The notes under the pieces: generated by a model
Databases searched by the model: none
What the model was told of the DNA's origin: nothing
What the model saw: only the letters and a program-made list of their open reading frames with translations
DNA from: Metallyticus violacea
Taxonomy: Eukaryota; Arthropoda; Insecta; Mantodea; Metallyticidae
Length of the DNA stretch: 64,000 bases
NCBI GenBank assembly: GCA_030762175.1
Contig: CM060831.1
Location: 144,971,501 to 145,035,500 of the forward strand
Reading direction: 5' to 3'
Made by a program: the position numbers and the translations under genes
Part shown: one piece after another, positions 33,611 to 45,336 of the stretch
How the letters are laid out: each line of letters opens with the position of its first letter
Numbering within the stretch: the first letter of the stretch is position 1

Positions 33611-33619
33611 TAGTCCATT

Positions 33620-34190
33620 CACAGTGCTCAAGATATTATTGTAGGGTGGTCCAGATTTATACTATTCGACAGCTTCGCATTCGTCCGTCTACAGATAGTG
33701 CACTGTGACGGTGAGTGTGCAGAACAGCTTGCCATTGCTCCAAACTTGCTCACACCGACTGCTCCCTCGGATGTGCATTAACAGTGTGGCGACAGTGTTG
33801 CCACTATGTTCTTTATTGTTATTAATAACAATAATAAATTCCAGAAATTTAAAAAAATACAGTTCATTTCCCTCTCAAGTTTCATGACAGATTCTGCAAC
33901 TAAGCTAAATTTAGATGACCATCAACTTTAGTGATATAAAACTTTAGATGTCTACAACGTGAGTGTATTATCAAAATTTTTCTTTTATTATTTTAATCTT
34001 TAATGTTTTATCATATATTTTTCAATTACAATGTTTTTCATTTAAAATTGTGTGCATTTTTCCAGTAGATTTTAAACAAAAATAGTGTGACACATTGGCA
34101 AATAATATATATTTTAAACATCTCAACACAAATAATTTCGCGATGCTTTTCTAATTTCTTTGTAACTTACAGATATAACAATGGGTGTGC
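33620..34190. other. No gene seen
   Basis: AT-rich sequence without supportable features. Confidence 0.4.
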
Positions 34191-34239
34191 CAGAATATTT
34201 CTACCGGGCAACCCAAGTCAAAGTCTTCATGTATGCAAG

Positions 34240-34610
34240 GTACCACGTGATGTTCTCAGGTGTGCAGTAGTTGCTTAACGATGTGCATGCAATGTTGCCC
34301 ATTAGTGGGCGAAAATAAACGTAGCAGGTCGAGTGACATGCGACGTCGAAAGAACAAAACAAAAGAGTACAGCCATAATTCATATCGCGAGATTCTTTTG
34401 TCCTTAGCACATACAACGGCCAGTAGCCCATAGGAATCGGCGTTGTCTTAACAACAAGAGTGGAGTTAATATATTCACATAGCGTGCCAGGACGCAATGC
34501 AACACGTGGATGTAGCTGCAGGCCCCCCGGGCACAGTGGCTATGCTATATAAGAGGTTAACATCACCATACACACTCAATATATCTGGTTGCACAATAAA
34601 ACACATTTAA
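34240..34610 (+). promoter_or_regulatory. Possible solo LTR or promoter region (TATA box and AATAAA)
   Basis: A G/C-rich CCCCCCGGGCACAGTGGC stretch is followed by GCTATATAAGAGG near 34542 (a good TATA box) and AATAAAAC near 34596. The segment upstream is markedly less AT-rich than its surroundings. That arrangement can be a solo LTR or a retroposon promoter. Clear TG...CA ends and target duplications were not found, so the boundaries are only indicative. Confidence 0.25.
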
Positions 34611-34619
34611 AACTCGATT

Positions 34620-35340
34620 TACCTCCCTCTCTACTTACCTCTCTCTAAGAGCTCTAAGATATGAATGTGCCCAGAAAACTAATTTCGTACAAGCGTAACT
34701 GCCAAACACTAAAAATTTACACCAGGAAAGAAAAACATGAATAAGCACATCAATAATGGTTTTTCTCAGAAACTGCTGCCTTTAATAAAATAAAATAACG
34801 ACCTTATAAGTTTTATGTTGTAATCTTCCTGTAATCATTAATGTTAACTGACTTTAAACAAAAAGGACTTACGATTGCATGACTCTAAGTGGAATTCAAT
34901 CATTGTTAGTATTGTTCCTTTCAACCAGAAAATCGTAAATCCATGGCACTGATTTGCTATGTAATTTAAAGCTACAAACACAATTTATAAATGTCATAAT
35001 GAAAGCAAAGTCTTAAATATCCATATGATTTGAAAATTTGATACATACTTCCAGTTCTATATATTTGTTTAAGCTTTTTCATTGGACATATGCGTAAATA
35101 TATAATACTCAACTGAAAACTAAGACATACTTTTTATGGAGACAGTAAACTTTCATTAAACTATACCAATTATTTTGCTAGCACTATATGCAACAAGAGA
35201 ACTTCAGAAATGAATTATATTTTAAATTACTGGATAATCTGGTTCGTTGTTACCATGGTGAAATTCAGGGGAAGGTATTCTGAACTATTCAGTTATCCAG
35301 TGCTAAATATCAACCACTGATATCTTGATATTTATCACTG
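34620..35340. other. No gene seen
   Basis: AT-rich sequence without supportable features. Confidence 0.4.
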
Positions 35341-35357
35341 TGATAGGTAGCTGCTGA

Positions 35358-35694
35358 GAAAATGTACTGATTTTCAGCCTGCATCGCCTCAAATCAATTG
35401 ATCTAAAATCTTCAAAAATTGTGTATACAATACAGTAAGCCAAGTTAAATTTTTCTCACTTGTAGCCAGACTGCGGTCGAAATCTGAAAGTTGTGTCCTT
35501 CTTTGTCCTTTTTCTTTGCTACAAAAGAAAATGTACTGATTTTCAGCCTGCATCGCCTCAAATCAATTGATCTAAAATCTTCAAAAATTGTGTATATAAT
35601 ACAGTAAGCCAAGTTAAATTTTTCTCACTTGTAGCCAGACTGCGGTCGAAATCTGAAAGTTGTGTTCTTCTTGTCCTTTTTCTTTGCTACAAAA
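35358..35694. repeat. 169-bp tandem duplication
   Basis: The segment starting GAAAATGTACTGATTTTCAG at 35358 is repeated from 35527. The second copy differs by about three substitutions and a one-base deletion, including TATACAATAC to TATATAATAC and CTTCTTTGTCC to CTTCTTGTCC. The copies abut without spacer and are about 98% identical, so the duplication is recent compared with other repeats nearby. Confidence 0.95.
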
Positions 35695-35888
35695 CGCCCA
35701 GATCCAGATGTCAGAGAACTGAAATTGGGAAAGGCCTTCAACTTCAGTCTATATATCGTTATGGGTGCCTTAGTTCTACATTTTGGAATGACATTTATCC
35801 AGTCACTGTTAGTGTAAATTAGTTGCTCTTCAAAAATTTTATTTTTGGACCGTTCATTGACACTGTGCACACCATCAAATCTCATGTG

Positions 35889-36520
35889 GGGGTACGTCCA
35901 TAAGTTTCCGGCTTCGCCGATGAGGATTATCGCCTTCACAAAAACTTTATCTGGTGTCATATCTCATTTGTTAACTAAATAATTTCTGCTGTAATTCCGC
36001 TCTGTTGTGTTCAGCTGTTCAGATATAGTTGCATAAAGAAGGTTAGGTGTAGAAGATTATGACATGTTCAAAATGGAGTTTCGAGCTGTTATTAAGTTCT
36101 TCATAATAGAAGGACTTACAATAAAATTAAACAGCGATTGGATGGTGTATATGGGGAAGCATCCCCCTCATATTCTACCGTAAAAGAATGGGACAAACTT
36201 TTTCGAATGGGTCGAGAAAGCATTGAAGACGAAGAGCGTGCAGGTCGGCCCTTGAAGATGCTCACTCCTGAAAACATCGCTCTTGAGGAAGGAGAAATGG
36301 AAGACCGGCGGCTCCAAGTTACAGAAATAGCAGCAAGATTGGGCCTTTCTAAAACATTTAAACTTGCATAAGGTTAGTGCAAGATGGGTGCCTGGACTTC
36401 TTTCTTCAGTCCAAAAGCAGCAACGAGTCATCTGTTGTCAGGAATTTTTGGAGCTCTGCCGTGGCAACGAGAGAAGTTCTGCAAACCATTGTTACAGGAG
36501 ATGAAACTATGATCCTTTAC
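35889..36520 (+). mobile_element. Truncated mariner element, family B copy 2
   Basis: Shares the 5' end (GGTACGTCCATAAGTTTCC) and leader with the copy at 22.46 kb. The transposase reads MEFRAVIKFFI (from about 36070), with a deletion of a few codons before IKQRLDGVYGEAS. SYSTVKEWDKLFRMGRESIE, ERAGRPLKMLTPE and EDRRLQVTEIAARLGLS follow, and then GDETMILYF near 36505, where similarity stops. Here the codons replaced by a poly-C run in copy 1 are intact (GEASPSYS). Everything after the first catalytic D is missing. Confidence 0.88.
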
Positions 36521-37370
36521 TTTCTTACTTCTAACTGTGGAGTGAATTGTTTCTCTTGTTCTAAATCAGAGTTGGTAGCACTGTAAGGAACTAAACTCAC
36601 CGGTAGAGAGTTTTATTAGTGACCATTTGATCCGTTCCTGTTGTATTTGTACTACTTGTTGCATGGATCAATGGGAATTTCTTAGAGATGGTGGTGTATT
36701 CGTAAATGTTCTTGCGTCAGTAACTTTAGGTAAGATCAGAGGTCAAACTATTAAAAAAAAATTCAAAACTTTCCTTTTTTGTTTCAAATATTGAATTGAA
36801 CTTTTCTGCTAAATTTGGTATTTCACTTACTGAAATTTTGTAACCGATTACAATTAAGTAATGCGTTTTATGTGTCAAACTACATTTTTTAATGCTCTGC
36901 ACTATTGCACAAAAATGAAAATTTCTCAGATTTAATGTACCTTCCTGCCTTATCACATACTTCAATATATCTTTTCCTTCCCACACATTATTAGAGTGTT
37001 ATATAATTTCAGAGGATTTTTGGCATAAAGATTTGCCCATATTTCCTGATTTTCAAAATTCTCTAATTCTTATTATTACCTCTTTCCAAAATCAATTCCC
37101 CAATCTTTCTCCCTTGTACCATATTGATCCCATGTCCCTTTTTGTAGAATATTTTGGATTAGGAGTTTAGTATGAATTTAATATTTCTCTTTGTTTGGCA
37201 ATGCTTCTTACAGGGTGTCATGGATATTATTGTATATAATGTGGGCATATATCAGTCCTCGGTTTTAATACACCTATGGTTGCCTTACTCAGATCAGAAA
37301 GACTAGAGATGTTTTAATGTGTAAACAATAGAGTCGGATGCTGTGTTTAACACTCTACCACCCCCTTTTT
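36521..37370. other. No gene seen
   Basis: AT-rich sequence. The minus-strand 86-codon frame at 36726-36986 has no motif. Confidence 0.4.
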
Positions 37371-37648
37371 AAATGTTGTTTAACGCTCGTTTTAACTGAT
37401 GATGCACCACAGGCGATGAACACTGATGATACATGAGATGAAATGATAAATTGGGAGAGGAATTTTTTTCTTTTAAGGCAGGAAACGCTCCAGGTCTAAA
37501 ATTAGGGTTCCTCCCCGGCATTTGCCAGGTATGAGGATTGAGGAAAAACTGGAAAAAACCTCAGTCAGGGAGGATTCCTGACGGGATTCGAACCCCAAAC
37601 CTCCGCTCACGAGTCCGCGCCTTAACGATCTCGACCACCCGTGGCGGT
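37371..37648 (-). mobile_element. tRNA-derived SINE copy 7
   Basis: Minus-strand copy. The head complement CCACCCGTGGCGGT ends at 37648, preceded by the B-box complement GGGATTCGAACCCC near 37580. The body complement includes GGGTTCCTCCCCGGCATTTG, and the tail starts at TTGTTTAACGCTCG near 37375. No sure target duplication. It is the last mobile element before the satellite. Confidence 0.92.
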
Positions 37649-38582
37649 ACCATATTCCTTGATAACAATATAAACACTAAATATTGCAGCGTCTTTGCTT
37701 TGAAACAGTGAAATTGTTACACGGTAAAACTGTTTAAAATAACTTCAGTCATAGGCAATAATTTACACCGATTCTTACTTTACATTCTTCTGTAGGTATG
37801 TAAAGTTTCCGAATAGCCAGAACCAAGAATTTTAAGCGATTTCATTACTTGGAAGGTAGAGCACTTAAAATGTACATGTGCTTAATTTAAATTCTGCCTG
37901 AAGGTTCCACATCTACATTTAGCCCTATAATCATGGGGCATGTGACCCTAGTTAGGAATACAGACGTGTGCCCTTAAGTGCTAACGTGAACTTCGCTGAT
38001 TGTTGTGCCCTAAAGCCAAGGAGCAGAATACAGATTTAGGACTGAGTTATGTAGCGCGAGCTTTAGATTGCGTTTCTGAGGGCCCGGGGCTGAGGTGCGG
38101 GCGTGACTAGCCACCCCCTCCAAAACCTGTCATCGCGTTTTCAATACGCAGTATCACGCGTGCACATTTTCCTGCCATCGGGTTCAGAGTGGGATTGGTT
38201 GTAACTTGAAAAAAAAAAATCTTTTTCATTTTTTTCTTATCCTAAAAAACTAATTGAAAAGCCGCTCAAAAATATTTGGCAGGTGATCAGAATACTAGGA
38301 AGAGGTCCCACATGCCATGAAAAATCTGCACAGACTTGGATGGAACGTTTCAGAGCAGTGTTTGAAGGGAATTGGTTGAGAATAGACGGAATCAGTAAGG
38401 GACCTAAAGGGAAAGAGCGCTTAAATACGAATGAATGTTAGACATTGCAATTTCAACAGAGAAAGTAACAAATACAATAAAATGACTCAAGCAAGGCCAA
38501 GTTCCAATGCGGGATGGACTGTCGCCTGAGTTTTTGAAGCGGCCTCATACATTGAAAGATTTGCGTTGCTCTGAATACTTAA
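37649..38582. other. Single-copy-looking flank of the satellite; no gene seen
   Basis: Contains a GC-richer patch around 38050-38150 (GGGCCCGGGGCTGAGGTGCG) and no repeat unit. The last 15-20 bases before 38583 show weak similarity to the satellite monomer (GTTGCTCTGAATACTTAACC against GAGTTACTGGAATTATTTCA). Confidence 0.5.
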
Positions 38583-39082
38583 CCATATATTTAATAAAGG
38601 ACAATACCCAACCTGTTGAGTTACTGGAATTATTTCAATATATTTAATAAAGGAGAATACCCAGCTTGTTGAGTTACTGGAATTATTTCAATATATTTAA
38701 TAAAGGAGAATACCCAGCCTGTTGAGTTACTGGAATTGTTTCAATATATTTAATAAAGGAGAATACCCAGCTTGTTGAGTTACTGGAATTATTTCAATAT
38801 ATTTAATAAAGGAGAATACCCAGCCTGTTGAGTTACTAGAATTATTTCAATATATTTAATAAAGGAGAATACCCAGCCTGTTGAGTTACTGGAATTATTT
38901 CAATATATTTAATAAAGGAGAATACCCAGCCTGTTGAGTTACTGGAATTATTTCAATATATTTAATAAAGCACAATACCCAGTTTGTTGAGTTCCTGGAA
39001 TTATTTCAATATATTTAATAAAGCACAATACCCAGCTTGTTGAGTTACTGGAATTATTTCAATATATTTAATAAAGCAGAAT

Positions 39083-42000
39083 ACCCACCCTGTTGAGTTA
39101 CTGGAATTATTTCAATATATTTAATAAAGCACAATACCCAGCTTGTTGAGTTACTGGAATTATTTTAATATATTTAATAAAGGAGAATACCCAGCCTGTT
39201 CAGTTACTGGAATTATTTCAATATATTTAATAAAGGAGAATACCCAGCTTGTTGAGTTACTGGAATTATTTCAATATATTTAATAAAGGAGAATACCCAG
39301 CTTGTTGAGTTACTGGAATTATTTCAATATATTTAATAAAGCAGAATACACAGCCTGTTGAGTTACTGGAATTATTTCAATATATTAAATAAAGCAGAAT
39401 ACCCAGCTTGTTGAGTTACTGGAATTATTTCAATATATTTAATAAAGGAGAATACCCAGCTTGTTGAGTTACTGGAATTATTTCAATATATTTAATAAAG
39501 GAGAATACCCAGCCTGTTGAGTTACTGGAATTATTTCAATATATTTAATAAAGGAGAATACCCAGCCTGTTGAGTTACTGGAATTATTTCAATATATTTA
39601 ATAAAGCACAATACCCAGCTTGTTGAGTTACTGGAATTATTTCAATATATTTAATAAAGCACAATACCCAGCTTGTTAAGTTACTGAAATTATTTCAATA
39701 TATTTAAGAAAGGAGAATACCCAGCTTGTTAAGTTACTGAAATTATTTAAATATATTTAATAAAGCAGAATACCCAGCTTGTTGAGTTACTGGAATTATT
39801 TCAATATATTTAATAAAGCACAATACCCAGCTTGTTGAGTTACTGGAATTATTTCAATATATTTAATAAAGCAGAATACCTAGCTTGTTGAGTTACTGGA
39901 ATTATTTCAATATATTTAACAAAGCAGAATACCCAGCTTGTTGAGTTACTGGAATTATTTCAATATATTTAATAAAGGAGAATACCCAGCTTGTTGAGTT
40001 ACTGGAATTATTTCAATATATTTAATAAAGCACAATACCCAGCTTGTTGAGTTACTGGAATTAATTCAATATATTTAATAAAGTACAATACCCAGCTTGT
40101 TGAGTTACTGGAATTATTTCAATATATTTAATAAAGCAGAATACCCACCCTGTTGAGTTACTGGAATTATTTCAATATATTTAATAAAGCAGAATACCCA
40201 GCTTGTTGAGTTACTGGAATTATTTTAATATATTTAATAAAGGAGAATACCCAGCCTGTTCAGTTACTGGAATTATTTCAATATATTTAATAAAGGAGAA
40301 TACCCAGCTTGTTGAGTTACTGGAATTATTTCAATATATTTAATAAAGGAGAATACCCAGCTTGTTGAGTTACTGGAATTATTTCAATATATTTAATAAA
40401 GCAGAATACACAGCCTGTTGAGTTACTGGAATTATTTCAATATATTTAATAAAGCAGAATACCCAGCTTGTTGAGTTACTGGAATTATTTCAATATATTT
40501 AATAAAGGAGAATACCCAGCTTGTTGAGTTACTGGAATTATTTCAATATATTTAATAAAGGAGAATACCCAGCCTGTTGAGTTACTGGAATTATTTCAAT
40601 ATATTTAATAAAGGAGAATACCCAGCCTGTTGAGTTACTGGAATTATTTCAATATATTTAATAAAGCACAATACCCAGCTTGTTGAGTTACTGGAATTAT
40701 TTCAATATATTTAATAAAGCAAAATACCCAGCTTGTTAAGTTACTGAAATTATTTCAATATATTTAATAAAGGAGAATACCCAGCTTGTTAAGTTACTGA
40801 AATTATTTCAATATATTTAATAAAGCACAATACCCAGCTTGTTGAGTTACTGGAATTATTTCAATATATTTAATAAAGGAGAATACCCAGCTTGTTGAGT
40901 TACTGGAATTATTTCAATATATTTAATAAAGCAGAATACCCAGCTTGTTGAGTTACTGGAATTATTTCAATATATTTAATAAAGCAGAATACCCAGCTTG
41001 TTGAGTTACTGGAATTATTTCAATATATTTAATAAAGGAGAATACCCAGCTTGTTGAGTTACTGGAATTATTTCAATATATTTAATAAAGCAGAATACAC
41101 AGCCTGTTGAGTTACTGGAATTATTTCAATATATTTAATAAAGCAGAATACCCAGCTTGTTGAGTTACTGGAATTATTTCAATATATTTAATAAAGGAGA
41201 ATACCCAGCTTGTTGAGTTACTGGAATTATTTCAATATATTTAATAAAGCACAATACCCAGCCTGTTGAGTTACTGGAATTAATTCAATATATTTAATAA
41301 AGGAGAATACCCAGCCTGTTGAGTTACTGGAACTATTTCAATATATTTAATAAAGCACAATACCCAGCTTGTTGAGTTACTGGAATTATTTCAATATATT
41401 TAATAAAGCAAAATACCCAGCTTGTTAAGTTACTGAAATTATTTCAATATATTTAATAAAGGAGAATACCCAGCTTGTTAAGTTACTGGAATTATTTCAA
41501 TATATTTAATAAAGGAGAATACCCAGCTTGTTGAGTTACTGGAATTATTTCAATATATTTAATAAAGCACAATACCCAGCTTGTTGAGTTACTGGAATTA
41601 TTTCAATATATTTAATAAAGCACAATACCCAGCTTGTTGAGTTACTGGAATTATTTCAATATATTTAATAAAGCAGAATACCCAGCTTGTTGAGTTACTG
41701 GAATTATTTCAATATATTTAATAAAGCAGAATACCCAGCTTGTTGAGTTACTGGAATTATTTCAATATATTTAATAAAGGAGAATACCCAGCTTGTTGAG
41801 TTACTGGAATTATTTCAATATATTTAATAAAGCACAATACCCAGCCTGTTGAGTTACTGGAATTATTTCAATATATTTAATAAAGCACAATACCCAGCTT
41901 GTTGAGTTACTGAAATTATTTCAATATATTCAATAAAGGAGTATACCCAGCTTGTTAAGTTACTGAAATTATTTCAATATATTTAATAAAGCACAATACC

Positions 42001-44276
42001 CAGCTTGTTGAGTTACTGGAATTATTTCAATATATTTAATAAAGCACAATACCCAGCTTGTTGAGTTACTGGAATTATTTCAATATATTTAATAAAGCAG
42101 AATACCCAGCTTGTTGAGTTACTGGAATTATTTCAATATATTTAATAAAGCAGAATACCCAGCTTGTTGAGTTACTGGAATTATTTCAATATATTTAATA
42201 AAGGAGAATACCCAGCTTGTTGAGTTACTGGAATTATTTCAATATATTTAATAAAGCACAATACCCAGCCTGTTGAGTTACTGGAATTATTTCAATATAT
42301 TTAATAAAGCACAATACCCAGCTTGTTGAGTTACTGGAATTATTTCAATATATTTAATAAAGCAAAATACCCAGCTTGTTAAGTTACTGAAATTATTTCA
42401 ATATATTTAATAAAGGAGAATACCCAGCTTGTTAAGTTACTGAAATTATTTCAATATATTTAATAAAGCACAATACCCAGCTTGTTGAGTTACTGGAATT
42501 ATTTCAATATATTTAATAAAGCACAATACCCAGCTTGTTGAGTTACTGGAATTATTTCAATATATTTAATAAAGCAGAATACCCAGCTTGTTGAGTTACT
42601 GGAATTATTTCAATATATTTAATAAAGCAGAATACCCAGCTTGTTGAGTTACTGGAATTATTTCAATATATTTAATAAAGGAGAATACCCAGCTTGTTGA
42701 GTTACTGGAATTATTTCAATATATTTAATAAAGCAGAATACACAGCCTGTTGAGTTACTGGAATTATTTCAATATATTTAATAAAGCAGAATACCCAGCT
42801 TGTTGAGTTACTGGAATTATTTCAATATATTTAATAAAGGAGAATACCCAGCTTGTTGAGTTACTGGAATTATTTCAATATATTTAATAAAGCACAATAC
42901 CCAGCCTGTTGAGTTACTGGAATTATTTCAATATATTTAATAAAGGAGAATACCCAGCCTGTTGAGTTGCTGGAATTATTTCAATATATTTAATAAAGCA
43001 CAATACCCAGCTTGTTGAGTTACTGGAATTATTTCAATATATTTAATAAAGCAAAATACCCAGCTTGTTAAGTTACTGAAATTATTTCAATATATTTAAT
43101 AAAGGAGAATACCCAGCTTGTTAAGTTACTGGAATTATTTCAATATATTTAATAAAGGAGAATACCCAGCTTGTTGAGTTACTGGAATTATTTCAATATA
43201 TTTAATAAAGCACAATACCCAGCTTGTTGAGTTACTGGAATTATTTCAATATATTTAATAAAGCACAATACCCAGCTTGTTGAGTTACTGGAATTATTTC
43301 AATATATTTAATAAAGCAGAATACCCAGCTTGTTGAGTTACTGGAATTATTTCAATATATTTAATAAAGCAGAATACCCAGCTTGTTGAGTTACTGGAAT
43401 TATTTCAATATATTTAATAAAGGAGAATACCCAGCTTGTTGAGTTACTGGAATTATTTCAATATATTTAATAAAGCACAATACCCAGCCTTTTGAGTTAC
43501 TGGAATTATTTCAATATATTTAATAAAGCACAATACCCAGCTTGTTGAGTTACTGAAATTATTTCAATATATTCAATAAAGGAGAATACCCAGCTTGTTA
43601 AGTTACTGAAATTATTTCAATATATTTAATAAAGCACAATACCCAGCTTGTTGAGTTACTGGAATTATTTCAATATATTTAATAAAGCACAATACCCAGC
43701 TTGTTGAGTTACTGGAATTATTTCAATATATTTAATAAAGCAGAATACCCAGCTTGTTGAGTTACTGGAATTATTTCAATATATTTAATAAAGCAGAATA
43801 CCCAGCTTGTTGAGTTACTGGAATTATTTCAATATATTTAATAAAGGAGAATACCCAGCTTGTTGAGTTACTGGAATTATTTCAATATATTTAATAAAGC
43901 ACAATACCCAGCCTGTTGAGTTACTGGAATTGTTTCAATATATTTAATAAAGGAGAATACCCAGCTTGTTGAGTTACTGGAATTATTTCAATATATTTAA
44001 TAAAGGAGAATACCCAGCCTGTTGAGTTACTAGAATTATTTCAATATTTTTAATAAAGCAAAAGACCCAGCCTGTTGAGTTACTGGAATTATTTCAATAT
44101 ATTTAATAAAGGAGAATACCCAGCCTGTTGAGTTACTGGAATTATTTCAATATATTTAATAAAGCACAATACCCAGTTTGTTGAGTTCCTGGAATTATTT
44201 CAATATATTTAATAAAGCACAATACCCAGCTTGTTGAGTTACTGGAATTATTTCAATATATTTAATAAAGCAGAAT
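39083..44276. repeat. Higher-order block 1 of the satellite (98 monomers)
   Basis: Runs between two X-type markers. X = ACCCACCCTG preceded two monomers earlier by the variant AGTTTGTTGAGTTCCTGG. At 40143, 20 monomers in, is a Y-type marker (same ACCCACCCTG, but preceded by the GTAC variant). From Y to the next X is 78 monomers (4134 bp). Inside the 78-monomer part are single-event variants: GGAACTATT near 41330, GGAGTATACCC near 41940, GAGTTGCTGG near 42967 and CAGCCTTTTGAG near 43487. The same variants recur in blocks 2 and 3. Confidence 0.9.
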
Positions 44277-45336
44277 ACCCACCCTGTTGAGTTACTGGAA
44301 TTATTTCAATATATTTAATAAAGCAGAATACCCAGCTTGTTGAGTTACTGGAATTATTTTAATATATTTAATAAAGGAGAATACCCAGCCTGTTCAGTTA
44401 CTGGAATTATTTCAATATATTTAATAAAGGAGAATACCCAGCTTGTTGAGTTACTGGAATTATTTCAATATATTTAATAAAGGAGAATACCCAGCTTGTT
44501 GAGTTACTGGAATTATTTCAATATATTTAATAAAGCAGAATACACAGCCTGTTGAGTTACTGGAATTATTTCAATATATTAAATAAAGCAGAATACCCAG
44601 CTTGTTGAGTTACTGGAATTATTTCAATATATTTAATAAAGGAGAATACCCAGCTTGTTGAGTTACTGGAATTATTTCAATATATTTAATAAAGGAGAAT
44701 ACCCAGCCTGTTGAGTTACTGGAATTATTTCAATATATTTAATAAAGGAGAATACCCAGCCTGTTGAGTTACTGGAATTATTTCAATATATTTAATAAAG
44801 CACAATACCCAGCTTGTTGAGTTACTGGAATTATTTCAATATATTTAATAAAGCACAATACCCAGCTTGTTAAGTTACTGAAATTATTTCAATATATTTA
44901 AGAAAGGAGAATACCCAGCTTGTTAAGTTACTGAAATTATTTAAATATATTTAATAAAGCAGAATACCCAGCTTGTTGAGTTACTGGAATTATTTCAATA
45001 TATTTAATAAAGCACAATACCCAGCTTGTTGAGTTACTGGAATTATTTCAATATATTTAATAAAGCACAATACCTAGCTTGTTGAGTTACTGGAATTATT
45101 TCAATATATTTAACAAAGCAGAATACCCAGCTTGTTGAGTTACTGGAATTATTTCAATATATTTAATAAAGGAGAATACCCAGCTTGTTGAGTTACTGGA
45201 ATTATTTCAATATATTTAATAAAGCACAATACCCAGCTTGTTGAGTTACTGGAATTAATTCAATATATTTAATAAAGTACAATACCCAGCTTGTTGAGTT
45301 ACTGGAATTATTTCAATATATTTAATAAAGCAGAAT

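Noticed and set aside
33407..33613. 68-codon plus-strand frame
   Set aside because: It lies opposite the degraded transposon copy; similarity to the 6.9-kb copy is on the other strand.
35625..35960. 111-codon minus-strand frame
   Set aside because: It spans the 169-bp duplication and the terminal part of a mariner on the opposite strand, so it is a composite of repeats and not a gene.
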